Part shown: in pieces, positions 25,532-35,133 of the stretch
Layout of the letters: every line of letters starts with the position of its first letter
Numbering within the stretch: the stretch's first letter is position 1
NCBI RefSeq assembly: GCF_900187265.1
Contig: NZ_LT906450.1
Span: 1,975,444-2,039,443, forward strand
Length of the DNA: 64,000 bases
Direction of reading: 5' to 3'
Origin: Rhodococcus rhodochrous
Lineage (GTDB): Bacteria > Actinomycetota > Actinomycetes > Mycobacteriales > Mycobacteriaceae
Made by a program: the position numbers and the translations under genes
The notes under the pieces: generated by a model
Told to the model about the DNA's origin: nothing
What the model saw: the letters and a program-made list of their open reading frames with translations, nothing else
Databases searched by the model: none

Positions 25532-26743
25532 ATGGCTGTGCGCAGGATCGACGCAACCGAACGGCGAGCACGACTTGCCGCCAGGCACCGTCTGCACCCG
25601 AAGCACCGCGCGTCCGACGCGGTCGATGCGGCGAGGAGCCTGGTGTGCCTGCACGGCACCGACCCGGCGACCGTCTACCTGTCGGCGTGGGCGCGGGTGG
25701 GCGACTTCACTGTGGCCGACCTCGACAGGGCGCTCTACGACGACCGCGCCCTGGTCAAGCACACGGCCATGCGGCGCACCGTTTTCGTTGTCCCGCGCGA
25801 CACCCTCTCGGTGGTGCAGGCCGGGGCGAGCGCCCGGGTTGCCGCCGCACAACGGCGCACAGTCGTCAAGGACGTCGTGAAGGCCGGATTGCACGACGAC
25901 GGCGAGAGCTGGCTCGACGAGGTGAGCCGCCACATCCTCGCCGCTCTGGCCGACGGGCGGGAGGCGACATCGAGCGAGCTCAAGGCCGAGATCCCGCTCC
26001 TCGACGGCGCGCTGGAGTTCGGTGCCGGCAAATCCTGGGGTGGGCTGGTCACCTTCGCGCCTCGCGTGCTCACGGTGCTCTCCGCCGAGGGGAAAGTGGT
26101 CCGGGCGTCGAACAAGGGGTCGTGGCGGGTCTCGCGCCCCACCTGGACGACCACCGAGTCGTGGCTGGGCTCGGCCATCGACCCCGTCGACGAGGCGACG
26201 GGTGTGCGTGAACTCGTGCGGATGTGGCTGCGCGCATTCGGTCCCGGCACCGAGGCGGATCTGAAGTGGTGGCTCGGCTCCACCCTCACCGCCGTCCGCG
26301 CCGCCCTCGCCGAACTCGACGTGGTGGAGGTCGATCTCGACGGCCGCACCGGTTACCTGCTGTTCGACGACCTCGAACCGCAGGTCGAGGTCGAACCGTG
26401 GGGTGCGCTGCTGCCCGGTCTGGACCCCACGGTCATGGGGTGGACCGAACGCGAGTGGTATCTCGGGCCGTACAAGGAGGCGCTGTTCGACTCCAACGGC
26501 AACGCCGGTCCCACCGCCTGGTGGGACGGACGGATCGTCGGCACGTGGTGGCAGACCGACACGGGTGGGGTGAGCCTGCACCTGCTCGAGGACATCGGCG
26601 CCGAAGGCACCGCGGTGCTGCGCGAGGAAGCCGCCCGCCTCGACGACTGGCTGGGCGGGGTGCGGGTGATGCCGCGTTTCCCCACACCCCTCGCGAAGGA
26701 ACTGGCCGCAGAAGGCAGGTCGTCGGGCGGATCTTCGTCGTAG
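25532..26743 (+). CDS. winged-helix DNA-binding protein (YcaQ/AlkX-like, DUF1006)
   Basis: 403 aa from ATG 25532. Motifs of the winged-helix crosslink-repair family are seen: DAARSLVCLHGTDPATVYLSAWAR near the N-terminus, HTAMRRTVFVVPRD, ELVRMWLRAFGPGTEADLKWWLG in the middle and PWGALLPGLDPTVMGWTERE late. Family members include AlkX/YcaQ DNA glycosylases that open interstrand crosslinks; whether this one has glycosylase activity is unknown. TACGAT at 25519-25524 is 7 nt before the ATG, so the transcript is probably leaderless. Its TAG stop forms part of the promoter box of the next gene. Confidence 0.82.
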   Translation: MAVRRIDATERRARLAARHRLHPKHRASDAVDAARSLVCLHGTDPATVYLSAWARVGDFTVADLDRALYDDRALVKHTAMRRTVFVVPRDTLSVVQAGASARVAAAQRRTVVKDVVKAGLHDDGESWLDEVSRHILAALADGREATSSELKAEIPLLDGALEFGAGKSWGGLVTFAPRVLTVLSAEGKVVRASNKGSWRVSRPTWTTTESWLGSAIDPVDEATGVRELVRMWLRAFGPGTEADLKWWLGSTLTAVRAALAELDVVEVDLDGRTGYLLFDDLEPQVEVEPWGALLPGLDPTVMGWTEREWYLGPYKEALFDSNGNAGPTAWWDGRIVGTWWQTDTGGVSLHLLEDIGAEGTAVLREEAARLDDWLGGVRVMPRFPTPLAKELAAEGRSSGGSSS

Positions 26744-26752
26744 GCTGCGGAT

Positions 26753-27358
26753 ATGGCCGTCGAACCGAGAACCGCCACGCGCAGCGACATTCCGGTCTTT
26801 GCTCGGGTGATCGCCGAGGCATTCTTCGACGATCCGGTCTTCACGTGGATGTTCCCGGACGAGGAGCACCGGATGCGCCGGATGACCCGATTCTTCGCCG
26901 CCGACGCCCGGCATCACATGGTGCCGTTGGAAGCCACCGACATCGCCGAGTCCGGCGGGACGGTCGGAGGTGCGGCGATGTGGGCGCCGCCCGGACGATG
27001 GCGCACCGATGTGTGGACCTCGCTCCGTCTCCTACCCGGCCTCTACGCCGCGCTCGGTCGCTACATGAAGCGGGGCGCACAGGTCAACGGAACCCTCGAC
27101 GCGGCGCATCCGGACGAACCGCACTGGTACCTGTCGACGATCGGCACCTCACCCGCCGCGCGGGGGACCGGCCTCGGCAAAGCCCTCATGAAGGCCGGCC
27201 TCGACCGCGCCGACGCCGAACACGCTCCCGCCTACCTCGAATCGAGCAAGGAGTCGAACATCCGCTACTACGAGCGGTTCGGCTTCGAGGTCACCCGCGA
27301 GATCGTCATCCCCGGCGGCGGGCCGACGCTGTGGGGGATGTGGCGGCAGTCGCGCTGA
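26753..27358 (+). CDS. GNAT-family N-acetyltransferase
   Basis: 201 aa. Single GNAT domain with the acetyl-CoA loop in LSTIGTSPAARGTGLGKALM (R/Q-x-x-G-x-G/A) and the usual C-terminal strand NIRYYERFGFEV. The substrate is unknown. TAGGCT (26741-26746) lies 6 nt before the ATG, and its first three bases are the stop codon of the upstream gene, so this leaderless promoter is embedded in the end of the previous frame. Confidence 0.88.
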   Translation: MAVEPRTATRSDIPVFARVIAEAFFDDPVFTWMFPDEEHRMRRMTRFFAADARHHMVPLEATDIAESGGTVGGAAMWAPPGRWRTDVWTSLRLLPGLYAALGRYMKRGAQVNGTLDAAHPDEPHWYLSTIGTSPAARGTGLGKALMKAGLDRADAEHAPAYLESSKESNIRYYERFGFEVTREIVIPGGGPTLWGMWRQSR

Positions 27359-27367
27359 CGGGTATCG

Positions 27368-27404
27368 ATCCGCGATCGAATTCGTCATTCGCTACAGCGA
27401 TTCG
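27368..27404 (+). repeat. left arm of large imperfect palindrome flanking the IS
   Basis: 37 nt that match, inverted, 28951-28987 at 30 of 37 positions. Both arms lie between two convergent genes. They are separated from the IS ends by only 5 nt on each side. Confidence 0.75.
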
Positions 27405-27465
27405 TTGGTTGTCAGGATGGTCGTGAGACATCCTGACAACCAACGCGGGGATCGGAGCGACACAG

Positions 27466-27930
27466 ATGTCCGACCTCATGACCATCCCCGTAGGACGAAC
27501 CCAACAAGGCCACCGCGCGTTCTCCATGGCCTACAAAATCGAGTTCTTGCGCCGATGGGACACCTGCGTCGAACGCGGCGCCAAGACCCGACTGCTGCGC
27601 GAGAACAATCTCGCCCAAGGCACCGTCCGCCGCTGGCTGCAGGCCCGCGATGAGGGACACTTGCAGAAGTCGATGGTCGAAGCAGCAGACAAAGCGAGGG
27701 ACCGATTGGACAGTCGAGACCGCGCGGAGCTCGCCGAACTCCGCCGCGAAAACGAACGCCTCCGCGACAAAGTCGCCCAGAGCGACGCCGCCGTGGAGAT
27801 CCTGGGAAAAGCATTCGAGCTCTTGCAGGGGATCCACAAGACCTCGACCGACGAGACCACCGAGATCCCGCCGGCATTGATGAGCGCACGCGAGTACGCG
27901 CTGTGGCTCGAGCGCAAAGCGTTGTCCTGA
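27466..27930 (+). CDS. IS3-family OrfA (transposase HTH subunit)
   Basis: 154 aa. N-terminal helix-turn-helix (FSMAYKIEFLRRWDTC...LLRENNLAQGTVRRWL) binds the IS ends; the second half is a Leu/heptad-type coiled coil (RAELAELRRENERLRDKVAQ) typical of IS3 OrfA. It has a GGAG site upstream. It overlaps orfB by 28 nt in a different frame. orfB is in the -1 frame, as needed for the OrfAB fusion by frameshifting, though no classical A6G slippery string is seen. Confidence 0.88.
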   Translation: MSDLMTIPVGRTQQGHRAFSMAYKIEFLRRWDTCVERGAKTRLLRENNLAQGTVRRWLQARDEGHLQKSMVEAADKARDRLDSRDRAELAELRRENERLRDKVAQSDAAVEILGKAFELLQGIHKTSTDETTEIPPALMSAREYALWLERKALS

Positions 27931-28943
27931 CCGACATCGTCACCGAACTGACCGAGGCGGGAATGTCGGTCACCCGGGGATGTGCGCTCGTGGGGATCGC
28001 CCGGTCGAGCTATTACCGGCGGGCCCACCACTACCGGCACTATCGGCCGGTCACCGATCCGATCCCGCAGCGACAGCGGCAGCAACCAGCGGCACTGTCG
28101 CCGGCCGAGAAGGCCACCATCGTCGCGTTGATCCTCGCCGAGGAGAACGCGGATCAGTCTGTGTGTCAAATCTATTGGCGTTCGTTCGATGACGGATTGG
28201 TGGACTGCTCGGAGGTCACGTTCTATCGGGTGGCCCGGGCCGAGAAGCTCACCGGGGACCGGCGTCGCAGCCGCACCGGAGGACCGTCGACGCCCCGCTG
28301 CGCACCGGTCGTCGAGGCCATCGACGTCGGGGACCTGTGGTCGTGGGACATCACGACACTCAAGGGGCCCCGCACGCAGGACCAGTTTCGGTTGTATCTG
28401 GCAATCGATGTGTACTCACGGTTTCCGGTGGCGTGGCGCATCGAATACCACGAGGACAAGGCCAAGGCGGTAGAGATGTTCACCGAAGCGTTCACCGCGT
28501 TCGGGGCGCCGGGGGTGTTGCATGCCGACAACGGGGCATCGATGCGGTCGGGGTTGTTGCTCGATGCCCTCGCCGCGGCGGGGGTCGTGTCGTCGTTCTC
28601 CCGTCCGCGGGTCAGTGACGACAATCCCTTCTCGGAGTCATTGTTCAAGACCATCAAGTACGACCTGACATGTCCGGATCGGTTCGATGATATCGATCAT
28701 GCTCGGCGGTGGACCGAAGACTTCATGAACCGGTATGCGCTCGAGCACCGGCACGCAGGGCTGGGGCGGTACACGCCGGTGTCGGTGTTCCTCGGCAGTG
28801 CCGCCGAGGAACACCGACGTCGGCAGGAGCGTCTCAACCGGATCCACGAAAAGTATCCGCATCGGTTCCGGCGTCGACCGGCAGCGCCGGCGTTACCGCA
28901 ACCGACGGGAATCAACACACCTGATCTGTCTCAGACAGGTTGA
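27903..28943 (+). CDS. IS3-family OrfB (DDE transposase)
   Basis: 346 aa from GTG 27903. It has an HTH_21-type N-terminal part (ALVGIARSSYYRR), then an integrase (rve) core with the acidic triad: Asp in LWSWDITTL, Asp in VLHADNGASM and Glu in DDNPFSESLFKTIKY, followed by a C-terminal YALEHRHAGLGRYTPVSV. It is full length with no frameshift, so probably active. It may be expressed only as an OrfAB fusion through -1 frameshifting. Confidence 0.9.
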   Translation: MARAQSVVLTDIVTELTEAGMSVTRGCALVGIARSSYYRRAHHYRHYRPVTDPIPQRQRQQPAALSPAEKATIVALILAEENADQSVCQIYWRSFDDGLVDCSEVTFYRVARAEKLTGDRRRSRTGGPSTPRCAPVVEAIDVGDLWSWDITTLKGPRTQDQFRLYLAIDVYSRFPVAWRIEYHEDKAKAVEMFTEAFTAFGAPGVLHADNGASMRSGLLLDALAAAGVVSSFSRPRVSDDNPFSESLFKTIKYDLTCPDRFDDIDHARRWTEDFMNRYALEHRHAGLGRYTPVSVFLGSAAEEHRRRQERLNRIHEKYPHRFRRRPAAPALPQPTGINTPDLSQTG

Positions 28944-28950
28944 CAACTTC

Positions 28951-28987
28951 CGGATTGCGGCAGCGGATGACGAATCGGATCGCGGAT
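28951..28987 (-). repeat. right arm of large imperfect palindrome flanking the IS
   Basis: Inverted partner of 27368-27404 (30/37 identical; the outer 10 bases ATCCGCGATC are exact). It lies 15 nt beyond the stop of the convergent ThiD-like gene. Confidence 0.75.
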
Positions 28988-29002
28988 GCTTCCGCCTTCG
29001 GA

Positions 29003-29794
29003 TCAGGCGCCCTGCCAGACCGTGTCGAACGGGGTGTTGGCGGACACACGTCCCTTGATCCCGGCGGTGACGAAATCCTTCGCGCGGGCCGCGGCGTCGG
29101 CGACCGACGCGCCCTTCGCGAGTTCGGCGGTGATCGCGGCGGCGAGGGTGCAGCCGGCGCCGGAGACGCGCTCGTTGCCGACCTTCGGTGCCGTCAGGAG
29201 GGTGACCTCGGAGCCGTCGAACAGCACGTCCACGGCGTCCTCGCCGTCGAGTTCGACGCCGCCCTTCGCGACGACGTACTGCGGGCCGAGGTCGTGGATG
29301 CGACGCGCGGCCTCGATGAGTTGGTCGACCGAGGTGATCTCGTCCATGCCGGACAGCGTGCGCGCCTCGAACAGGTTCGGGGTGACGACCGTGGCGTGGG
29401 GGAGCACCTGGGCGCGCAGTGCGTTGTCGGTGTCGAGCGCGGCGCCGGCCTCCTGGCCCTTGCAGATCAGGACCGGGTCGAGCACGACGTGCCGCCAGTC
29501 CTGCTTCTCGAGACCCTCGGCGACGACGTCGATCGTGGCGGGCGTGCCCAGCATGCCGATCTTCACCACGTCGAGGTTGTGGGCGGCGGTGGCGGCTTCG
29601 ATCTGGTCGGCGATCACGTCGGCCGGGACGGGGAAGAAGCGGTGGCCCCAGTCGTTCTTCGGGTCGAACGAGACGATGCACGTCGTGGTGCCCACCCCGT
29701 ACACCCCAAGCTGCTGGAACGTCTTGAGGTCGACCTGCAGACCGGCGCCACCGGTCGCTTCCGAGCCGGCGATGACGTATGCGAGGTCGACCAT
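29003..29794 (-). CDS. thiD: hydroxymethylpyrimidine / pyridoxal kinase (ThiD/PdxK family)
   Basis: 263 aa ribokinase-fold kinase. Visible: the N-terminal IAGSEATGGAGLQVDLKTFQQLGVYG, VKIGMLGT, HVVLDPVLICKG, VTPNLFEARTLSG and the anion-hole/catalytic base motif ERVSGAGCTLAAAI. The overall pattern is closest to the Bacillus PdxK/ThiD2 type, so it may phosphorylate HMP, pyridoxal or pyridoxamine. No thiC or thiE neighbour is present; thiL is 27 kb away. A GGAG site lies upstream. Confidence 0.85.
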   Translation of the reverse strand: MVDLAYVIAGSEATGGAGLQVDLKTFQQLGVYGVGTTTCIVSFDPKNDWGHRFFPVPADVIADQIEAATAAHNLDVVKIGMLGTPATIDVVAEGLEKQDWRHVVLDPVLICKGQEAGAALDTDNALRAQVLPHATVVTPNLFEARTLSGMDEITSVDQLIEAARRIHDLGPQYVVAKGGVELDGEDAVDVLFDGSEVTLLTAPKVGNERVSGAGCTLAAAITAELAKGASVADAAARAKDFVTAGIKGRVSANTPFDTVWQGA

Positions 29795-29918
29795 GTGAGT
29801 GCTCCGTTCGGACTGGGAGACGGCGTTTCCACGGGATGTACCCGCCGAACGACCAGGTTACAGACGTACCCGGTGCCACCTGCGGACCGCCCACCCTCGA
29901 TCCCGATATCGTCCAGGC

Positions 29919-31913
29919 ATGACGGCCTTCGACGAACTCGACGATTACCTGGCGCTTCCCCGTGTCACCTCCCTCACGATGTCTCCGGACGGGAAACGCC
30001 TGGTGATCACGCAGTCGATGCTCGACGAGAAAGCCACCTCGTACACCGGCGCGCTGTGGGAGGTGGATCCCGAAGGAACCGTCCCGGCGCGACGACTCAC
30101 CCACGGCACCACGGGCGAATCGAACCCGACCTTCACCGCGACCGGCGACCTGCTGTTCACCGCCGCGCGGGGCAAGGACGACCCGCCGGTGTCGCTGTGG
30201 CGACTGCCCGTGGCGGGCGGCGAGGCCGAGCGCGTCCGGTCCCGCAAGGGTGGATTCGCCTCGGTGTATGCGGCGTCCGAGGCCGACCGGATCGTCCTCG
30301 TCGCGTCCGTCCTCGGCCACAGCGAGTCCGACGACGAACGGATCCGGGACGCCCGCAAGGACGGGGCCGTCACCGCAGTGCTGCACACGGGCTATCCGGT
30401 GCGCTACTGGGATCACGATCTCGGACCCGACCAGCCGCACCTGCTCGTCCCGGACAAGAGCGGCGACGGGTTCACCGATCTCACGCCGGGTATCCGGGGG
30501 TCGCTGCGTGATGCGTCGGTCGACATCGCCGCGGACGGTTCGTTCGCCGCGGCGACGTGGGTGGTCCCCGGTCCGCTCGCCTCGCGGCGCGTCACTCTCG
30601 TGCGCGTCGATCTGGGTACCGGACTGCGCACCCCGCTCGTCGACGACGAGACCGGCGACGTGACGCACCCGTCGATCTCGCGCGACGGGACGAAGCTCGC
30701 CTACCTGCACGAATCGATGAGCGACGCGGAGAACCCTCCGCAGATCACCGTCCGCGTCCTGGACATCGCGAGCGGAACCACGACCGTCGAGGCCCCCGAA
30801 TGGGACAGGCGTCCCACTTCCGTCACCTGGCTGCCCGACGGTTCCGGTCTCGTGCTCGCCGCCGACGATCACGGACGCGCGCCGGTGTTCGTGCAGCGAC
30901 TCGGGTCAGCACAGCCCGACCGCCTCACGACGGACGACGCCGCCTACACGGACGTCCACATCGCACCCGACGGCAGCACGGCATACGCGCTGCGGGCCTC
31001 CTACGAAGCACCGCCGCATCCCGTGCGCATCGACCTCACCGGACCCGACGCCGGCACCGTCACGCCGCTACGTGCTCCCGCTGCGCTCCCGGAACTTCCG
31101 GGACGTCTCGTGGAACTGACCACCGAGGCCTCCGACGGCACGCCGGTGCGGGCGTGGTTCGCGCTTCCGCACACAGCGTCCCCCGCCGACCCCGCTCCGA
31201 TGCTGCTGTGGGTGCACGGTGGTCCGCTGAGCAGCTGGAACACGTGGTCGTGGCGCTGGAATCCGTGGCTTCTCGTCGCCCGCGGTTATGCGGTGCTGCT
31301 GCCCGATCCCGCACTGTCCACGGGATACGGCGACGACTTCGTCCGGCGCGGCTGGGGCCGGTGGGGGAGCGAACCGTACACCGATCTGATGTCGATCACC
31401 GACGCTGCGGTCGCGCGCGAGGACATCGATGAGGAACGGACCGCGGTGATGGGCGGATCCTTCGGTGGATATCTCGCCAACTGGATCGCCGGGCACACCG
31501 ACCGGTTCCGCGCGATCGTCACCCACGCGGGTCTGTGGGCGCTGGACCAGTTCACCCCGACCACCGATGTGGCCTGGTACTGGCAGCGGGAGTTGACCCC
31601 GGAGATGGCGGTCGAGAACTCACCGCACCTGTTCGTCGCAGACATCGTCACGCCCATGCTCGTGATCCACGGCGACAAGGACTATCGCGTCCCGATCGGC
31701 GAGGCCCTGCGCCTGTGGTACGAGCTGCTCGACGAGTCGGGGCTGCCCGCGGAGGACGACGGCACCACCGTCCACCGCTTCCTGTACTTCCCGTCCGAGA
31801 ACCACTGGGTGTTGAAGCCGCAGCACTCGAAGATCTGGTACCGAACCGTCGAGGCGTTCCTGTCCGAGCACGTGCTCGGCCGCCCGCTCGACCTGCCGGA
31901 CGAGCTGGGCTGA
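29919..31913 (+). CDS. S9-family prolyl oligopeptidase / dipeptidyl aminopeptidase
   Basis: 664 aa. The N-terminal two thirds are a beta-propeller (TSLTMSPDGKRLVIT, PSISRDGTKLAYL, DVHIAPDGSTAYAL). The C-terminal third is an alpha/beta hydrolase: LLWVHGGPLSSWNTWSWRWNPWLL, nucleophile Ser514 in GGSFGGYLANW, MLVIHGDKDYRVPIGEA (Asp) and FPSENHWV (His). No signal peptide, so it is cytosolic. It cleaves short peptides, perhaps proline-containing ones. TATCGT (29907-29912) lies 6 nt before the ATG, indicating a leaderless mRNA. Confidence 0.92.
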   Translation: MTAFDELDDYLALPRVTSLTMSPDGKRLVITQSMLDEKATSYTGALWEVDPEGTVPARRLTHGTTGESNPTFTATGDLLFTAARGKDDPPVSLWRLPVAGGEAERVRSRKGGFASVYAASEADRIVLVASVLGHSESDDERIRDARKDGAVTAVLHTGYPVRYWDHDLGPDQPHLLVPDKSGDGFTDLTPGIRGSLRDASVDIAADGSFAAATWVVPGPLASRRVTLVRVDLGTGLRTPLVDDETGDVTHPSISRDGTKLAYLHESMSDAENPPQITVRVLDIASGTTTVEAPEWDRRPTSVTWLPDGSGLVLAADDHGRAPVFVQRLGSAQPDRLTTDDAAYTDVHIAPDGSTAYALRASYEAPPHPVRIDLTGPDAGTVTPLRAPAALPELPGRLVELTTEASDGTPVRAWFALPHTASPADPAPMLLWVHGGPLSSWNTWSWRWNPWLLVARGYAVLLPDPALSTGYGDDFVRRGWGRWGSEPYTDLMSITDAAVAREDIDEERTAVMGGSFGGYLANWIAGHTDRFRAIVTHAGLWALDQFTPTTDVAWYWQRELTPEMAVENSPHLFVADIVTPMLVIHGDKDYRVPIGEALRLWYELLDESGLPAEDDGTTVHRFLYFPSENHWVLKPQHSKIWYRTVEAFLSEHVLGRPLDLPDELG

Positions 31914-31946
31914 CCGAGGACGTCCTCCCGTGTGGTCGACCGTCCG

Positions 31947-32312
31947 CTATGCGGGTGGTCGCGGCTGGTCGCCGGGCGAGACCGGCGACCGGGTGAGTTC
32001 GTCGGTGGCCGGTGTCGACTCGCTCGCGGAGTCGGAGCCGGCCGACGAGTGCTGACCCGATCCGCCGCGATGGGTGACCTTCTCGGCGAGGCCACCGACC
32101 GTCTCCTGGAGGTGGGGTGCCTTCTCCTTCACGACGGTGGCCGCTTCCGTCACCTTGTCCTGAACCGCAGGAATGACCTTTTCCTGTACCGCCGGGTTGT
32201 GCCACAGCTCGTTCGAGCGTCCCCGCAATTTGTCGTACGTCTCGCGTCCCGCTCTGGTCCCCGCGACGAATCCCGCGGCTGCACCTGCAGCGAAGATCAA
32301 TGCCCGCATCAT
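31947..32312 (-). CDS. YtxH-like small membrane-associated protein
   Basis: 121 aa. It starts MMRALIFAAGAAAGFVAGTRAG, one short hydrophobic segment with a G-x-x-x-G pattern, then a charged amphipathic region (YDKLRGRSNELW, KVIPAVQDKVTEAATVVKEKAP) and a Ser/Thr/Pro-rich tail. This is the layout of YtxH-domain proteins of actinobacteria, whose function is unknown. GGAGGAC lies upstream of the start. It is divergent from valS. Confidence 0.8.
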   Translation of the reverse strand: MMRALIFAAGAAAGFVAGTRAGRETYDKLRGRSNELWHNPAVQEKVIPAVQDKVTEAATVVKEKAPHLQETVGGLAEKVTHRGGSGQHSSAGSDSASESTPATDELTRSPVSPGDQPRPPA

Positions 32313-32472
32313 GACGGTGTCCTCCGTCCTGTTCGTTCGGCGTCCGCGCATTCGGCCGCCCGGCACTGCCATACCCGGTCGGAGATAAGGCCACACTCTT
32401 CTGTCGCGACCCCTGCCCGGCACTGTCGTGGCCCGTGTCCAGGAGGTTCTCCGCGACGCTTACGATTGACGG

Positions 32473-35133
32473 GTGACCAGTGCGCCAGAGAACTCCCAGA
32501 ACCCCGCCGACGCCCTTCCCAAGAGCTGGGACCCCAGCGCCGTCGAAGCGGAGCTCTACCAGCAGTGGGTCGACGCCGGCTACTTCGAGGCCGACCCCAC
32601 GAGCGACAAGCCCGGGTACTCGATCGTTCTGCCGCCGCCGAACGTCACCGGCAGCCTGCACATGGGTCACGCCCTCGACCACACCCTCATGGACGTGCTC
32701 TCCCGCCGTAAGCGGATGCAGGGCTACGAGGTGCTGTGGCTGCCCGGCATGGACCACGCCGGCATCGCCACCCAGACCGTCGTCGAGAAGCAGCTCGCCG
32801 CCGACGGCAAGAAGAAGGAGGACCTCGGTCGCGAGGCCTTCATCGAGAAGGTCTGGCAGTGGAAGGCCGAGTCCGGCGGCATGATCCAGGGCCAGATGCG
32901 TCGCATCGGCGACGGTGTGGACTGGTCGCGCGACCGCTTCACCATGGACGAGGGCCTGTCCCGCGCCGTGCAGACGATGTTCAAGCGCCTCTACGACGAG
33001 GGTCTGATCTACCGCGCCGAGCGTCTGGTCAACTGGTCGCCCGTGCTGCAGACCGCGATCTCCGACATCGAGGTGAAGTTCGAGGAGGTCGAGGGCGAAC
33101 TCGTCTCCCTGCGTTACGGCTCCCTGAACGACGACGAGCCGCACGTCGTCGTCGCCACGACTCGTGTGGAGACGATGCTCGGCGACACCGCCGTCGCGGT
33201 GCACCCCGAGGACGAGCGCTACAAGGACATCATCGGCACCACGCTCGAGCACCCGATCACCGGGCGGCAGATCCCGATCATCGCCGACGAATATGTCGAC
33301 CCCGAATTCGGTACGGGCGCAGTGAAGATCACGCCTGCGCACGACCCCAACGACTTCGAGATGGGCCTGCGGCACGATCTGCCGATGCCCACGATCATGG
33401 ACAAGGCCGGCCGTATCGCCGACTCCGGCACCCGTTTCGACGGCATGGACCGGTTCGAGGCGCGTGTCGCGATCCGCGAGGAACTCGCCGCGCAGGGCCG
33501 CGTCGTCGCCGAGAAGCGTCCCTATCTGCACAGCGTCGGCCACTCCGAGCGGTCCGGCGAGACCATCGAGCCGCGCCTGTCGATGCAGTGGTGGGTCAAG
33601 GTCGACAAGCTCGCCAAGGCCGCCGGCGACGCGGTGCGCAACGGCCACACCGTCATCCACCCGGCGAGCCAGGAACCGCGCTGGTTCGACTGGGTCGACA
33701 ACATGCACGACTGGTGCATCTCGCGTCAGCTGTGGTGGGGCCACCGCATCCCGATCTGGTACGGCCCGAACGGCGAGGTCGAATGCTTCGGCCCCGACGA
33801 GACCGCACCCGAGGGCTGGGAGCAGGACCCGGACGTGCTCGACACGTGGTTCTCGTCCGGTCTGTGGCCGTTCTCCACGATGGGCTGGCCGGAGAAGACT
33901 CCCGAGCTCGACAAGTTCTATCCCACCAGTGTTCTCGTCACCGGCTACGACATCCTGTTCTTCTGGGTCGCCCGCATGATGATGTTCGGCACCTACGTGT
34001 CGGGCGACGACGCGGTGCACCAGGCGCAGGTTCCGTTCCGGGATCTGTTCCTGCACGGCCTCGTCCGCGACCAGTTCGGCAAGAAGATGTCGAAGTCTCG
34101 CGGCAACGGCATCGACCCCCTGGACTGGGTCGAGCGTTTCGGCGCCGACGCCCTGCGCTTCACGCTGGCGCGCGGCGCGAACCCGGGTGGCGACCTCGCC
34201 GTCGGTGAGGACCACGCCCAGTCGTCGCGCAACTTCGCGAACAAGCTGTTCAACGCGACCAAGTTCGCGCTGATGAACGGCGCGGTGATCGGCGAACTCC
34301 CGGTCCGCGAGCAGCTCACCGACGCCGACCGGTGGATCCTCGACCGCCTCGAGCAGGTGCGCACCGAGGTCGACGCGGCCTTCGACCACTACGAGTTCTC
34401 GAAGGCATGCGAGGCGCTCTACCACTTCGCGTGGGACGAGGTCTGCGACTGGTATCTCGAGCTCGCCAAGGTCCAGCTCGCCGAGGGCAGTGCCCACGCC
34501 GACGGCACCAAGGTCGTGCTCGGCACCGTCCTCGACCAGTTGCTGCGCCTGCTGCACCCGGTCATCCCGTTCGTCACCGAGACCCTCTGGAAGGTGCTCA
34601 CCGGCGGCGAGTCCGTCGTGATCGCGTCCTGGCCCGAGGCGTCCGGCGTGGCCACCGACGAGACCGCGGCGCAGCGTGTCGCCGACCTGCAGAAGCTCGT
34701 CACCGAGGTCCGCCGGTTCCGCAGCGATCAGGGCCTCAAGCCGTCGCAGAAGGTTGCGGCCCGGCTCGTCGGTGTCGAGGACGCCGATCTCGTCGCGCAG
34801 GTGCCGGCGGCGCAGTCGCTCGCGCGTCTGACCGCGCCGGAGGACTCGTTCTCGGCCACCGCGTCGATCGAGGTCCGGCTGAGCCGCGCGACGGTCACCG
34901 TCGAGCTCGACACCTCCGGCAGCATCGACGTGGGCGCCGAGATCGCCCGCCTGCGCAAGGATCTCGCCGCCGCGGAGAAGGAGCTGACGGGTACCTCCGC
35001 GAAGCTGTCCAACGAGGCCTTCCTCGCGAAGGCACCCGACCAGGTGGTCGAGAAGATCCGCGGTCGCAAGCAGATCGCGGAAGAAGAGATCGCACGGATC
35101 ACCGCACGACTGAAGGAGCTGGGCGCGGCGTGA
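32473..35133 (+). CDS. valS: valyl-tRNA synthetase
   Basis: 886 aa class I synthetase that charges tRNA-Val. The HIGH-type motif HMGH is at residues 63-66 ([12 protein letters not shown]) and KMSKS is at 538-542. The CP1 editing domain lies between them ([23 protein letters not shown]). The C-terminal coiled-coil arm ([22 protein letters not shown]) is present. GTG start with TACGAT (32461-32466) 6 nt before it, so probably leaderless. folC follows with a GTGA overlap, as in related actinobacteria. Confidence 0.98.
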   Translation: MTSAPENSQNPADALPKSWDPSAVEAELYQQWVDAGYFEADPTSDKPGYSIVLPPPNVTGSLHMGHALDHTLMDVLSRRKRMQGYEVLWLPGMDHAGIATQTVVEKQLAADGKKKEDLGREAFIEKVWQWKAESGGMIQGQMRRIGDGVDWSRDRFTMDEGLSRAVQTMFKRLYDEGLIYRAERLVNWSPVLQTAISDIEVKFEEVEGELVSLRYGSLNDDEPHVVVATTRVETMLGDTAVAVHPEDERYKDIIGTTLEHPITGRQIPIIADEYVDPEFGTGAVKITPAHDPNDFEMGLRHDLPMPTIMDKAGRIADSGTRFDGMDRFEARVAIREELAAQGRVVAEKRPYLHSVGHSERSGETIEPRLSMQWWVKVDKLAKAAGDAVRNGHTVIHPASQEPRWFDWVDNMHDWCISRQLWWGHRIPIWYGPNGEVECFGPDETAPEGWEQDPDVLDTWFSSGLWPFSTMGWPEKTPELDKFYPTSVLVTGYDILFFWVARMMMFGTYVSGDDAVHQAQVPFRDLFLHGLVRDQFGKKMSKSRGNGIDPLDWVERFGADALRFTLARGANPGGDLAVGEDHAQSSRNFANKLFNATKFALMNGAVIGELPVREQLTDADRWILDRLEQVRTEVDAAFDHYEFSKACEALYHFAWDEVCDWYLELAKVQLAEGSAHADGTKVVLGTVLDQLLRLLHPVIPFVTETLWKVLTGGESVVIASWPEASGVATDETAAQRVADLQKLVTEVRRFRSDQGLKPSQKVAARLVGVEDADLVAQVPAAQSLARLTAPEDSFSATASIEVRLSRATVTVELDTSGSIDVGAEIARLRKDLAAAEKELTGTSAKLSNEAFLAKAPDQVVEKIRGRKQIAEEEIARITARLKELGAA

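Larger units (their letters stand above)
27410..28945 (+). mobile_element. IS3-family insertion sequence
   Basis: About 1.54 kb with two overlapping ORFs (HTH protein and DDE transposase). Putative ends begin TGTCA on both sides, with an imperfect terminal repeat: TGTCA and TGAGACA at 27410-27430, inverted at 28927-28945. No target duplication is evident. A perfect 15-bp hairpin (27405-27419 with 27429-27443) sits across the left end and could shield orfA from read-through. Ends could lie up to 5 nt, or even about 42 nt, farther out because the outer palindrome continues the repeat. Both ORFs are intact. Confidence 0.8.

Noticed and set aside
31648-34557. 969-codon minus-strand frame opposite the S9 peptidase and valS
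   Set aside because: It is a shadow of valS and the peptidase with low-complexity His/Asp/Val/Leu composition.
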